Positions 43,512-52,625 of a stretch of DNA of 64,000 nt are shown here, in pieces. The stretch covers positions 1-64,000 of the forward strand of contig NZ_JBISCC010000125.1 in the NCBI RefSeq assembly GCF_044385915.1, in the 5' to 3' direction. Position numbers and translations under genes: made by a program. The DNA comes from Thalassobellus citreus. Lineage in GTDB: Bacteria; Bacteroidota; Bacteroidia; Flavobacteriales; Flavobacteriaceae. Each line of letters begins with the position of its first letter. Within the stretch, counting starts at the first letter, position 1. The notes beneath the pieces are model-generated. The model was not told the origin of the DNA, did not search any database, and saw only the letters and a program-made list of their open reading frames with translations.

Positions 43512-44000
43512 ATGATTCACTTAATAGTTGGAAATACAGGCTCAGGAAAAACAACATATTCAAATGAATTGAAAGAGAAAACCAATGGGATTATTTTTTC
43601 AATTGACAAATGGAATAAAACACTATTTCTTGAAGATAAAAAACCGGATGACGGACTCGAATGGTTTCTCGAAAGAATAGAAAGAGCAGAAAAAATGATT
43701 ATGAGTTTAGTTAATCAATTAGAAAACTCAAAAATTGATTCAATACTCGATTTAGGACTTTCAAAATTTGAACATCGTGAAAAATTCAGAAAGTTTGCAG
43801 ATTTAAACAACTACGATTTAACTATACACTTTTTGGATATATCAAAAGAAACTCGACTGAATAGAGTCATAAAAAGAAACACAGAAAAAGGAGATACTTT
43901 TGAATTTGAAGTGAGTAAAGAGAATTTTGACTTTATGGAAAACTGGTTTGAAAAACCTACTGAAAAAGAAATGATTGGAGGAATAACAATTGTAGAGTAA
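43512..44000 (+). CDS. P-loop kinase-like ATP-binding protein
   Basis: Cytosolic protein of 162 residues with an N-terminal P-loop (LIVGNTGSGKTTYSNEL), as in AAA_33/zeta-toxin-like kinases. Asp in FSIDKWNK and ILDLGLSKFEHREKF are the probable next nucleotide-fold elements, and LDISKETRLNRVIKRN fits the lid of small-molecule kinases. The substrate is unknown. The TTG at 43497 would add five residues; the ATG at 43512 (MIHLIVGNTG) is preferred. It stands alone and looks like an accessory gene, but no attC-like repeat was found at its ends. Confidence 0.7.
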   Translation: MIHLIVGNTGSGKTTYSNELKEKTNGIIFSIDKWNKTLFLEDKKPDDGLEWFLERIERAEKMIMSLVNQLENSKIDSILDLGLSKFEHREKFRKFADLNNYDLTIHFLDISKETRLNRVIKRNTEKGDTFEFEVSKENFDFMENWFEKPTEKEMIGGITIVE

Positions 44001-44063
44001 AAAAGTGTAATAACTCATATAAATCGGTAAAACGAAACCTCTGATTTTTAACGAAAAAAGACA

Positions 44064-44095
44064 AAAAAAAATCCAGCAAAAGCTGGATTTTTTTT
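44064..44095. terminator. Bidirectional terminator between kinase-like gene and response regulator
   Basis: A 14-bp stem (44064-44077 with 44082-44095) around an AAAA loop, with eight A and eight T at the ends. It serves the minus-strand two-component operon and can end the plus-strand gene. Confidence 0.88.
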
Positions 44096-44118
44096 ATGAT
44101 CTTTATAGACTAAGATTA

Positions 44119-44820
44119 TTAGTTAACTACCAATCTAAAACCTTCACCGTGTATATTAAGTATTTCTACTTTTTCGTCTAATTTTAAGTACTTACGTAAT
44201 TTAGCAATATACACATCCATACTACGAGAAGTAAAATAATTATCGTCTCTCCATATTTTAGTTAAAGCCAATTCTCGTGGCATTAAATCGTTTTCATGTA
44301 ACGCTAATAAACGTAATAATTCATTTTCTTTTGGTGATAATTTAACAGGATCTCCTCCATCAAATTTTAAGAAACGTAATTTAGAATTTAAATCGAAACG
44401 ACCAATTTTAAATTCAAACTGTTTACTATCAGATATTGTTTCTGTTGCCTTACGCTGTATAATAGCTTTTATTTTCATTAATAGCACTTCGCTATCAAAT
44501 GGCTTATTTAAATAATCGTCTGCACCAACTTTATAACCTTTTAAAACATCTTCTTTCATGGTTTTGGCCGTTAAAAATACAATAGGTACATCGGTATTTT
44601 TTTCACGGATTTCTTTAGCCAATGTAAACCCATCTTTATAAGGCATCATAACATCAAGAATACATAAATCGAAATCGTCTTTTTTAAACTTTTCAAATCC
44701 TTCCATCCCATTTTTTGCATGAACAACATCGTAATCATTCATCATTAAATAATCTTTAAGAACCGTTCCGAAGTTAGGATCGTCTTCAACTAATAAAATT
44801 TTCTTGTTTTGTGCTTCCAT
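44119..44820 (-). CDS. OmpR-family response regulator (RprY-like)
   Basis: Transcription factor of 233 residues, with a receiver domain (residues 7-120: phospho-acceptor Asp56 in LCILDVMMP, Lys in FLTAK) and a winged-helix DNA-binding domain (about 135-230, with LSPKENELLRLL and RSMDVYIAKLRKYL). It is encoded 2 bp after the histidine kinase on the same transcript. The pair resembles RprX/RprY of Bacteroides. Regulated genes are unknown here. Confidence 0.92.
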   Translation of the reverse strand: MEAQNKKILLVEDDPNFGTVLKDYLMMNDYDVVHAKNGMEGFEKFKKDDFDLCILDVMMPYKDGFTLAKEIREKNTDVPIVFLTAKTMKEDVLKGYKVGADDYLNKPFDSEVLLMKIKAIIQRKATETISDSKQFEFKIGRFDLNSKLRFLKFDGGDPVKLSPKENELLRLLALHENDLMPRELALTKIWRDDNYFTSRSMDVYIAKLRKYLKLDEKVEILNIHGEGFRLVVN

Positions 44821-44822
44821 AG

Positions 44823-46403
44823 TTATGTTATTATTGGAAGTTTAATTGTAAATGTACTTCCGTTATCTTTTTCACTCTCTGCAGACACATGACCTTGATG
44901 ATCGTCTACAATTCTTTTCACATACGCCAGCCCCAAACCGTGACCTTTTACGTTGTGTATATTTCCAGTATGCTCTCTATAAAATTTTTCGAACACACGC
45001 TTTAAGGCAGCTTTACTCATACCGCTACCATGATCTTTTATTTTTAATATAATATTGTTTCCAACATTTTCTGTATATACTTCTATTTTTGGTGCATCTG
45101 GCGAATACTTTATAGCATTATCTAAAATATTCACTATTACATTTGTAAAATGCGTTTCATTGGCTAAAACAGATGTTTTCTCTGCATCTAAAAATGTTTT
45201 TATATAACCTTGTCTATCTTCTACTATAAGCTCAACATGCGTAATGGCATCTAATACTAAGTCGTGTAGCTTAACTCTATCCTTACTAATATTTAATTCG
45301 TTCTTTTCTAATTTAGAGATTCTTAAAACGTTTTCAACTTGCGCATGCATTCGTTTGTTTTCCTCTTTTATCATGTTAAGATAACGCAAAACTTTGTCTT
45401 TATCGCCAATAATTTTAGGATTCTTAATAGAATCTAAAGCTAAATTTATAGTAGCTATTGGAGTTTTAAACTCATGCGTCATATTATTAATAAAATCTGT
45501 TTTTATTTCAGATATTTTTCGTTGCTTAATTAATTGATATAATGAGCTAGCATAAGCTATAATAATGATTAATGTAAAAACCACAGATAGCAATATCATC
45601 TTTATTACTGATGATAAAATGTATTTTCCATCTTCAGGAAAATTAACCAAAAGCTTATATGGTGTTTGAGTATTCTCATCATAAAAAATAGGAACACTAA
45701 AAGTTGATTTTACATGATTTTCAAAATTATCGCTTTGTACTTTTGTTGCCAAATCGTTACTATAAATAGCAAATTCATAATCTATATCTATATCATTATC
45801 TTTTAGTTTTTTCGATAATAATTTTTTTATTTCCTTTTCAGAAACCCTTTTATAAATAGGCTCTCTTTTTAAAATTTGTTTATAATACTTTTCAAAATAT
45901 TTTATATTAGTCTCTAAAATAGGCGCACTATTATTAACAATACTTGTAATAGGGCTTTTCTGAAAATCTTTATATTTTAAATCTGAATTATTAAAAATTT
46001 CGATTTTAGAATTTCCTGTAAACTTTTTTAAACTTAATGTATCAATATCGAAACCTGTATCTAAAAGAGAAGAAGACAGTTTAAAATTTTCTTCTAAAAC
46101 TCCCTGAGTATAAAGAAAAGTTTGATTAGTATTATTATTTCTCTGATAAACAAATAATTGAGAGACTACAGATGAATCTTCTTTCTTCTCTTTATCTAAA
46201 CGTTGGAATTTTTTATAAAACTCATCAAACTCTCTTTTCTCAATAGTATTAGAAACATAATTTAAAGACTTCTTTACGTTATACTTAAATCGTTCCTTTT
46301 CATTTTGTACTGAATTATTTATATAATAAGCTTGTACAGATATAATACCTATAAGCGACAAACTCATTAAAACTATTAATAGTACAAATATTCTTTTGCT
46401 CAT
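44823..46403 (-). CDS. Membrane sensor histidine kinase (RprX-like)
   Basis: Sensor kinase of 526 residues. Two helices (about 5-28 and 263-292) enclose a periplasmic sensor region of roughly 235 residues with no named domain. The cytosolic part has the H-box with His310 (NNMTHEFKTPIATI) and the ATPase domain (NILDNAIKYSPD, KDHGSGMS, GHGLGLAYVKRIVDDHQG). It would phosphorylate the adjacent response regulator. The signal is unknown. A TAATTTTG at 46415-46408 lies only 5 bp from the start, too close to be accepted as its promoter. Confidence 0.92.
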   Translation of the reverse strand: MSKRIFVLLIVLMSLSLIGIISVQAYYINNSVQNEKERFKYNVKKSLNYVSNTIEKREFDEFYKKFQRLDKEKKEDSSVVSQLFVYQRNNNTNQTFLYTQGVLEENFKLSSSLLDTGFDIDTLSLKKFTGNSKIEIFNNSDLKYKDFQKSPITSIVNNSAPILETNIKYFEKYYKQILKREPIYKRVSEKEIKKLLSKKLKDNDIDIDYEFAIYSNDLATKVQSDNFENHVKSTFSVPIFYDENTQTPYKLLVNFPEDGKYILSSVIKMILLSVVFTLIIIIAYASSLYQLIKQRKISEIKTDFINNMTHEFKTPIATINLALDSIKNPKIIGDKDKVLRYLNMIKEENKRMHAQVENVLRISKLEKNELNISKDRVKLHDLVLDAITHVELIVEDRQGYIKTFLDAEKTSVLANETHFTNVIVNILDNAIKYSPDAPKIEVYTENVGNNIILKIKDHGSGMSKAALKRVFEKFYREHTGNIHNVKGHGLGLAYVKRIVDDHQGHVSAESEKDNGSTFTIKLPIIT

Positions 46404-46480
46404 TAGTCAAAATTAACATTTTAACATTTAGCCTACTTACGTTTTAACCTTACATTAACAGAAATGTTAAAATTAGCTTT

Positions 46481-47068
46481 TTACTCCAAACTTTTAAGAA
46501 TCTCATTATGGACTTCAAACGCCTGTTTTTTTGTGTTTTCAAGGGAGATATTTTCAATAACAAAATGAGAACGTTTTATCTTTTCTTCATCTGTCCATTG
46601 GTTATTCATAATGGCTTCAATTTTAGCTTCAGTAGTGTTATCACGCTTTAGTAAACGCTTAATTCTTAAATCTATTGGAGCTATGACGGTTATTACAAAA
46701 TCGCATTGTTTATAACCATCATTTTCAAAAAGAATAGCCACTTCTTTTATAACATATGGAGCTTCTTGCTTTGCTACCCATTTTTGAAAATGTTTTGCTA
46801 CTCTAGGATGAATAATAGCATTCATTTTTTGCAAATATGCCTTATCATTAAAAATAATATTAGCTATAAAAGGTTTGTTTAGCGCATCATTAATATAAGT
46901 ATCGGCACCAAACAATTGCGTGAGTTTTCTTTTAATTATTTTAGACCTTCCCATGAGTTTTTTGGCCTCTTCATCGGCTATATAAACAGGAATACCTAGT
47001 TGCTCAAACTCTTTTGCCACTGTAGTTTTTCCACTTCCTATGCCTCCTGTTAATCCAACTATAATCAT
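46481..47068 (-). CDS. coaE: Dephospho-CoA kinase
   Basis: Adds the 3'-phosphate to dephospho-CoA in the last step of coenzyme A synthesis. The 195 residues start with the P-loop LTGGIGSGKTTVAKEF (residues 6-21); YIADEEAKKLM and IHPRVAKHFQKW are CoA-binding segments, and RLLKRDN belongs to the lid. It overlaps the stop of the YbbR-like gene by 4 bp, so it is translationally coupled. coaBC, the other CoA gene, is 6 kb away in a separate operon. Confidence 0.94.
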   Translation of the reverse strand: MIIVGLTGGIGSGKTTVAKEFEQLGIPVYIADEEAKKLMGRSKIIKRKLTQLFGADTYINDALNKPFIANIIFNDKAYLQKMNAIIHPRVAKHFQKWVAKQEAPYVIKEVAILFENDGYKQCDFVITVIAPIDLRIKRLLKRDNTTEAKIEAIMNNQWTDEEKIKRSHFVIENISLENTKKQAFEVHNEILKSLE

Positions 47069-48027
47069 TCTGTTATTATAAATTCTATGTGTTTTTGGTT
47101 AATTTTTGCGTTTTTAACAAGCCTTGGCATCTTAACTAACTCAGGGATTAAAACAGACTGACTGCTTGATAATTTATTATAATCGCACACAACCTTAAAA
47201 CTGGTAGTATTAATAGCATTAAAATTACTTAAACTTACCGAATAAGAGACATTTACTTCTTTTGGGAAAAACTTCAAATTCATATTAGCAGGAACATTAA
47301 TAACATTCACTGGTATTTTTAATGTCCCCTCTGTAAACTTTTCCACTGAAGCCTTTAAAACAATATTGGTAGCAGAAAACTTTAACTCTTTATTGTTATT
47401 TGGTAATTTTAATGGTATAGTTTCTAGTAAATCTGTTCTAATATCTGACAAATAAATAGAATCTGTTTCAATCTTGTTTATTTTAGCTACTATAACTTTT
47501 GGACCAATAATTTGAACAGAATCTGGTTCTAACACATAAGCTTCTGAAACATTATAACCTGGTGTAAACTCAATGTTTGCATTAAGCTTTACAGGAACTT
47601 TTTTTATTAAATTAACATCATAACGAAACATTAAAGTATCGGGAGACATATTTAATATTTCTACATTTTTATCAAACTGTGTGTTGTTTAAAAATGCCTT
47701 TGATTTACTCCAAACAAAAACTGAATCTTTTTTATAAACATCTTTACTAAAATCAACTTCTATTTTAGGTTTAGAAAAATAATAATCTAACCATTTAAAA
47801 CCGTGTGTTTTTAATGTAATTGCGAGAGCATTATTAGAGTCATTTAGTATAACATTTTCTTGAGGCACATTTACCTCGTTTATTTTAAAAACAATAGTAT
47901 TGGTATAATCTTTTGAAAGTTTGGTGAATATTAAAATAACAAACGACGACAATAGAAACAAAATGAACACATTAATTCGTTTATTCTTTATTGAAGCGAG
48001 TATGTCTGATTTAATTTTTTTTATCAT
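47065..48027 (-). CDS. YbbR-like domain protein
   Basis: Membrane-anchored extracytoplasmic protein of 320 residues. One N-terminal helix (about 19-35, VFILFLLSSFVILIFTKL) is followed by beta-rich repeats resembling YbbR domains (KVPVKLNANIEFTPGYNVSEAYVLEPDSVQIIGPK and KIPVNVINVPANMNLKFFPKEVNVSYSV). In Firmicutes such a protein (CdaR) controls a diadenylate cyclase, but no cyclase gene is adjacent here. It overlaps coaE downstream and the glycosyltransferase upstream by 4 bp each, forming a tight three-gene unit. Confidence 0.78.
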   Translation of the reverse strand: MIKKIKSDILASIKNKRINVFILFLLSSFVILIFTKLSKDYTNTIVFKINEVNVPQENVILNDSNNALAITLKTHGFKWLDYYFSKPKIEVDFSKDVYKKDSVFVWSKSKAFLNNTQFDKNVEILNMSPDTLMFRYDVNLIKKVPVKLNANIEFTPGYNVSEAYVLEPDSVQIIGPKVIVAKINKIETDSIYLSDIRTDLLETIPLKLPNNNKELKFSATNIVLKASVEKFTEGTLKIPVNVINVPANMNLKFFPKEVNVSYSVSLSNFNAINTTSFKVVCDYNKLSSSQSVLIPELVKMPRLVKNAKINQKHIEFIITE

Positions 48028-49031
48028 TTCAATTTAAAAAACAAATTTGGAAAATAATTTTCGGGGTCTTTATTTAATATTGAAATAGCAAAAGTAGATT
48101 TTATAAACCCGTAGCCATACCCTATAAACTGAACCCAAATAGCTATTAAAGCAAAAAACGAAACTATAATGCTTTTGGTAGTTATTAATGCTACAACAAA
48201 AGCTAATAAAAAATAGAATGCATAGCCTAATAACAACCATTTGAAATTAAGAAAAAATAATAGAATTGCCGCTATAAAACCTAAAGTAAAAAGCGAAGGA
48301 AACCAATATGTTAATTTTTTAGTTGTAGGGTGCCATTTGTTTAATATAGGACGTACCAAACCAAATTTATTAACTTGCTTATAAAAATTACTCCATGAAA
48401 TGCGTCGTTTATGGTATACAAAAGCTTCTGGAATTAACTTTGTTTTATAACCTAAATTCCAAAGTCTTATAGATAAATCGGGATCTTCTCCAGGGTGAAC
48501 ACGTCCAAATCCTTTTGAAGCTTCAAAAGCTTCTTTAGAAATACCCATATTAAAACTTCTTGGTTGAAAAGTATCAACACTTTTTTTATTACCACGAATA
48601 CCGCCTGTGGTAATAAACGATGTCATTGAAAAATTAATAGCTTTTTGAAGATTTGTAAACGATTCGTGAGCCGCATCTGGACCTCCAAAACAATCTACAT
48701 AGTTTTGTTTTAAACTCTTTTCTACTTCACTTAAATAGTTTTCTGGCAGAATACAATCGGAATCTAAAATGATAAAATAATTTCCTTTTGCATGCTGCAT
48801 TCCAAAGTTTCTAGAATCTCCAGGTCCTGAATTCTCTTTAAAAAAATACGATATATTTAATTTAGATTTAAAGCTATTTACAATAGTTTTTGAAGATACA
48901 GAAGACCCGTCTTCTACAATAACAATTTCATAGTCAGTACTGGTTTTTAAAGCCGCAAAACTCTCTAAAAGCTCTTGTACTTCGTCTGGACGATTATAAA
49001 CTGGGATTATAAATGAAAATTGTAATTGCAT
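48024..49031 (-). CDS. Family 2 glycosyltransferase with membrane C-terminus
   Basis: Protein of 335 residues. The N-terminal GT-A domain shows SFIIPVYNRPDEVQELLESF, VEDGSS, the DxD-type ILDSDC and GEDPDLSIRLW. Three to four hydrophobic helices follow (about 244-320), so it is an inner-membrane enzyme, probably adding a sugar to a lipid or surface polymer. It is first in a unit with ybbR-like and coaE. A TACATTTG element lies at 49043-49036 on the minus strand. Confidence 0.85.
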   Translation of the reverse strand: MQLQFSFIIPVYNRPDEVQELLESFAALKTSTDYEIVIVEDGSSVSSKTIVNSFKSKLNISYFFKENSGPGDSRNFGMQHAKGNYFIILDSDCILPENYLSEVEKSLKQNYVDCFGGPDAAHESFTNLQKAINFSMTSFITTGGIRGNKKSVDTFQPRSFNMGISKEAFEASKGFGRVHPGEDPDLSIRLWNLGYKTKLIPEAFVYHKRRISWSNFYKQVNKFGLVRPILNKWHPTTKKLTYWFPSLFTLGFIAAILLFFLNFKWLLLGYAFYFLLAFVVALITTKSIIVSFFALIAIWVQFIGYGYGFIKSTFAISILNKDPENYFPNLFFKLK

Positions 49032-49045
49032 AACACAAATGTAAC

Positions 49046-49073
49046 AAAAAAGCCACCGTTTTAAAGGTGGCTT
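49046..49073 (-). terminator. Terminator of fabI
   Basis: AAGCCACC (49050-49057) pairs with GGTGGCTT (49066-49073); on the minus strand a T-run follows (49051-49045). It lies between fabI and the glycosyltransferase gene. Confidence 0.8.
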
Positions 49074-49096
49074 GTTTTCTATATTTTAAAGAATTT

Positions 49097-49915
49097 TTAT
49101 TCTTTTTCCATAAAAGTATCCATCACTGCATTACTAACTCCCATGTTGTTAAAACCTCCATCATGAAATAAGTTTTGTAATGTTACCTTTTTTGTTAAAT
49201 CACTAAACATAGATACGGTGTAATTTGCACAATCTAAAGCTGTTGCATTACCAAGTGGCGACATTTTATCGGCATAGGCAATAAAACCATCAAAACCTTT
49301 TACGCCATTACCTGCTGTAGTTGGTGTTGGTGACTGTGAAATTGTGTTTACACGTACGTTTTTATCACGTCCAAAGAAATACCCGAAACTACGAGCAACA
49401 CTTTCTAAATACGCTTTATTATCAGCCATATCATTATAATCAGGAAATACACGTTGTGCAGCCATATATGTTAAAGCAACGATACTTCCCCACTCATTCA
49501 TGGCATCAGACTTGTATAAAGTTTGCATCAATTTATGAAAAGACATAGCAGAAACGTCTGTTCCTTTTTGCGTCCAATCATAATTCTGATCTGTATAATG
49601 TCTTCCTTTTCTAACATTAATAGACATTCCAATTGAATGTAATACAAAATCAATTTTTCCGCCTAAAATCTCTTGAGACTTATCGATTAAATTTTGTAAA
49701 TCTTCTAAAGAAGTAGCATCAGCAGGAATAATTTGAGAACCTGTTTTTTCAGCTAACTCATTAATTTGTCCCATTCTCATTGCTACAGGTGCATTTGTTA
49801 ATACAAACTGCCCGCCTTCTTCATGAACACGTTCTGCTGTTTTCCAAGCAATTGAATTTGAGTCTAAAGCTCCAAAAATGATTCCTCTTTTTCCTTTTAA
49901 TAAATTATATGACAT
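49097..49915 (-). CDS. fabI: Enoyl-ACP reductase (NADH)
   Basis: Reduces enoyl-ACP in the final step of each round of fatty-acid elongation. The 272-residue SDR enzyme has Tyr160 and Lys167 (DYNDMADNKAYLES), the FabI spacing Y-x(6)-K, and a Gly-rich start KRGIIFGALDSNSIAWKTA. The residue before Lys is Asn where E. coli has Ala. SPTPTTAGNGVKGFDGF forms the substrate-binding loop. A TACTTTTG element at 49981-49974 (minus) could be its -7 region. It is a single gene with a terminator after it. Confidence 0.95.
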   Translation of the reverse strand: MSYNLLKGKRGIIFGALDSNSIAWKTAERVHEEGGQFVLTNAPVAMRMGQINELAEKTGSQIIPADATSLEDLQNLIDKSQEILGGKIDFVLHSIGMSINVRKGRHYTDQNYDWTQKGTDVSAMSFHKLMQTLYKSDAMNEWGSIVALTYMAAQRVFPDYNDMADNKAYLESVARSFGYFFGRDKNVRVNTISQSPTPTTAGNGVKGFDGFIAYADKMSPLGNATALDCANYTVSMFSDLTKKVTLQNLFHDGGFNNMGVSNAVMDTFMEKE

Positions 49916-49973
49916 ATTGGTTATTTTATATCTTTCTTGTTGGTTAATTAAAACTTGCCTCTAATATTAACGG

Positions 49974-49981
49974 CAAAAGTA
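49974..49981 (-). promoter_or_regulatory. -7 element candidate for fabI
   Basis: Minus strand reads TACTTTTG, 58 bases before the ATG at 49915. No TTG was found at -33. Confidence 0.35.
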
Positions 49982-50020
49982 CTAAACTTTTAACTTATAA
50001 TTTTTAACTTTTATTTTTTT

Positions 50021-51673
50021 TCAATTTAGTAGCTCTTTAGCATGTGCTATGGCTGATGAAGATGCCTCTAAACCTCCTAACATTTGAGCAATTTCTACAA
50101 TACGCTCGTCATGAGTTAACTTTACTAAATTAGTTTGAGTCACTTCATTTACATCTTCTTTATATACTTTAAAATGCGCATGTCCTTTGGCTGCAATTTG
50201 TGGTAAATGTGTTATAGAAAACACTTGCATGCTCTTACTCATTTGCAACATAATATCTCCCATTTTATTTGAAATTTCTCCTGACACACCTGTGTCTATC
50301 TCATCAAACATAATGGTTGGGAGTTGTATATAATTTGAAAGCATCGATTTAATAGCTAACATAATTCTTGATAATTCTCCTCCAGATGCTGCTTTTTTTA
50401 GTTCGTTAAAATGACCACCTTTATTAGCAGAAAACAAAAAGGACAAATCATCTTTTCCGTTGGCTAAAAAATTATCACCAAGAACAATATCTATTTTAAA
50501 CTGTGCATTTGGCATTCCTAAACTTGCTAAAACACTTTCTAATTGTTGTTTTAATTGAGGAATAACTTCTTGTCTATTTTTATGAATTGCTTTAGCTATT
50601 TTATTTAAAACGGCTTCCTTTCCTTTTATTTCTTCTTCTTTCTTTTTTATAGTACCATCTAAATTCTCAGTAACTGATACTTTTTCGTATAAAGCATCTT
50701 TTATAGTTATTAATTCTGAAACATTAGCTGCTACATGTTTTTGCATTAAATTATGAAGTACTTTTAGTTTTGCATCTACAACTTCTAATCTAACAGGATC
50801 TGCATCTAAATTTTCTTGTAACGCATCAACCTCGGTAAATACATCGTCCATTTCAATAAGACTACTATTTACTCTATTAAACAAATCTTCATACTTAAGA
50901 GAAAACCCAGAAAGTTTTTGAAAGATATTTTTTAATGATGTTAAACTTGATAAAGTACCTATTTGCTCTTCACTTAATAATTGATAAGCTTCAGATAGAT
51001 TTTCTTTTATTCCCTCAACATTATTTAAGGTTTCGTATTCTACTTCTAGAGTTTCTAATTCACCATCAACTAAATTGGCCTCAACTAACTCATTTAATAA
51101 AAACGAATTATAATCATGCTCTTTTATGGCTTCTGCTTGAAAATCTAAAAGTGTTTTTAACTCTTTTTGAAGCTTTTTATATCCTTTTAACTCTAAACTA
51201 TAATTTTCTAAAATAGCATCGTTAGTAGCTAAAGCATCAATTATTTGAAATTGAAAATCGTTACTTGTAAGTTCTAAGGTTTGATGTTGCGAATGAATAT
51301 CTATGAGACGTTCTCCCAATAAATTCAAACTACTTAATTTAACAGGCGTATCATTTATAAATGCTCTAGATTTACCTGAAGGCAAAATTTCTCTACGAAT
51401 AATTGTTTGATCCTCATAGTCTAAATCTTCAGCTTCAAATAGTGCTTTTAAATTATAGTTAGACACTTTAAAAACAGCTTCAATAATGCATTTTTGCGTC
51501 GTGTTTTTTAAACTACTTAAGTCGGCTCGTTTACCTAAAATTAAAGATAACCCTCCTAGTAAAATTGATTTACCAGCGCCTGTTTCTCCAGTAATTATTG
51601 AAAAACCTTCATCAAAATTAACTTGAAGATGATCTATTAACGCGTAATTTTTTATAGAAAGTGATGTCAGCAA
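50021..51673 (-). CDS. recN: DNA repair protein RecN
   Basis: SMC-like ATPase for double-strand break repair, 550 residues. Walker A is GETGAGKSI at about 29-37; two long coiled-coil arms occupy roughly 150-370; the signature KAASGGELSRIMLAIK and Walker B TIMFDEIDTGVSGEI are near 430-475. The gene starts with TTG at 51673: an in-frame stop lies just upstream and no ATG follows in a usable place, and the product still begins M-LTSLSIKNYALID as RecN should. It follows the DUF4835 gene, the last of the bamD-led series. Confidence 0.93.
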   Translation of the reverse strand: MLTSLSIKNYALIDHLQVNFDEGFSIITGETGAGKSILLGGLSLILGKRADLSSLKNTTQKCIIEAVFKVSNYNLKALFEAEDLDYEDQTIIRREILPSGKSRAFINDTPVKLSSLNLLGERLIDIHSQHQTLELTSNDFQFQIIDALATNDAILENYSLELKGYKKLQKELKTLLDFQAEAIKEHDYNSFLLNELVEANLVDGELETLEVEYETLNNVEGIKENLSEAYQLLSEEQIGTLSSLTSLKNIFQKLSGFSLKYEDLFNRVNSSLIEMDDVFTEVDALQENLDADPVRLEVVDAKLKVLHNLMQKHVAANVSELITIKDALYEKVSVTENLDGTIKKKEEEIKGKEAVLNKIAKAIHKNRQEVIPQLKQQLESVLASLGMPNAQFKIDIVLGDNFLANGKDDLSFLFSANKGGHFNELKKAASGGELSRIMLAIKSMLSNYIQLPTIMFDEIDTGVSGEISNKMGDIMLQMSKSMQVFSITHLPQIAAKGHAHFKVYKEDVNEVTQTNLVKLTHDERIVEIAQMLGGLEASSSAIAHAKELLN

Positions 51674-51737
51674 AACTTTTTATGATATTTAAATTATAAA
51701 AATAAATATAGTGAAAGCGTTTTAATTATGTTATAAT

Positions 51738-52625
51738 TTAAAACGTAATGTTTTGCCATTTACTACTATGCATTGGCGCTACTTTTTGAAGTGTTTCTTT
51801 TAAACTTGCAATATTTACATTAGGACCTCCACTAAAAATTTGTTGAATTTCATCGGCCTTTGTATCAAAAAAAGTACGTAACAAAAATGAATTAGGTCTT
51901 CTACTACTCATTGCTTTAAACTTTAAAACAGCAGTAGCTATTTTCTCTTTTCCTTCTTTAACATTACCACTCATAGCATCTAAACCTTCTCTGTGATATG
52001 CGTACATAACATCTCTATACTCTTTAAATGTTGGTGATAATAAATTATCTATTAAGGCAAATCTACTTTGTAGTCCATCTTCAACTTTCCATCCAGAAAA
52101 ATTACCTTGTTGTGAATAGTTTGTAATTATTTGTGCTTGTTTAAAATAAGCATCGCCTCCTTTAGGTGAAAAAGAATCGGCATCTAATCCTAAAATCATA
52201 TTAATATGAAATGCTAAAACAGATATTAAATTAGATTCAAACTGATTAGGATTGTATATTAAATTTTGAAACTCTAAATATTTAAAATTAAAGTCTTTAT
52301 CATTAAAATTATAAACAGGTGTTGAAAATGACGAACCAAAAACAGGTCTAGAAGATTGCACTTGTAACGATGCCTGAAACGACTCGCCACTATAATTTGC
52401 AACATTTATAACCATACTACAATCTATACGCTCTTGTGCAGCAAAGGTTTTATTTGTCCACTTGGTATTATTTACAAATTCGTTTAATTGTTTTTCTAAG
52501 GTTTTAAAAATTGGGAAATTTTCATTACCTGTTTGCTGCGCATTTACAACAATTCTACAATTTAATTCTTGTGAATTACCTAAAACGCTAAAGCAAAACA
52601 ATAAAACAACTAATAAATTACGCAT
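51738..52625 (-). CDS. DUF4835 family exported protein (T9SS PorD-like)
   Basis: Exported protein of 295 residues, signal peptide MRNLLVVLLFCFSVLGNSQ. The body (ELNCRIVVNAQQ, FKTLEKQLNEFVNNTKWT and SGWKVEDGLQSRFALIDNLLSPT) matches DUF4835, which I recall being named PorD in relation to the type IX secretion system; that name is less certain than the family. The position between coaBC and recN is conserved in my memory of other flavobacteria. It overlaps the coaBC stop by 8 bp. Confidence 0.82.
   Translation of the reverse strand: MRNLLVVLLFCFSVLGNSQELNCRIVVNAQQTGNENFPIFKTLEKQLNEFVNNTKWTNKTFAAQERIDCSMVINVANYSGESFQASLQVQSSRPVFGSSFSTPVYNFNDKDFNFKYLEFQNLIYNPNQFESNLISVLAFHINMILGLDADSFSPKGGDAYFKQAQIITNYSQQGNFSGWKVEDGLQSRFALIDNLLSPTFKEYRDVMYAYHREGLDAMSGNVKEGKEKIATAVLKFKAMSSRRPNSFLLRTFFDTKADEIQQIFSGGPNVNIASLKETLQKVAPMHSSKWQNITF

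Noticed and set aside
46408..46415. TAATTTTG on the minus strand before the histidine kinase
   Set aside because: It is only 5 bp from the start codon and has no TTG partner; transcription would start inside the gene.
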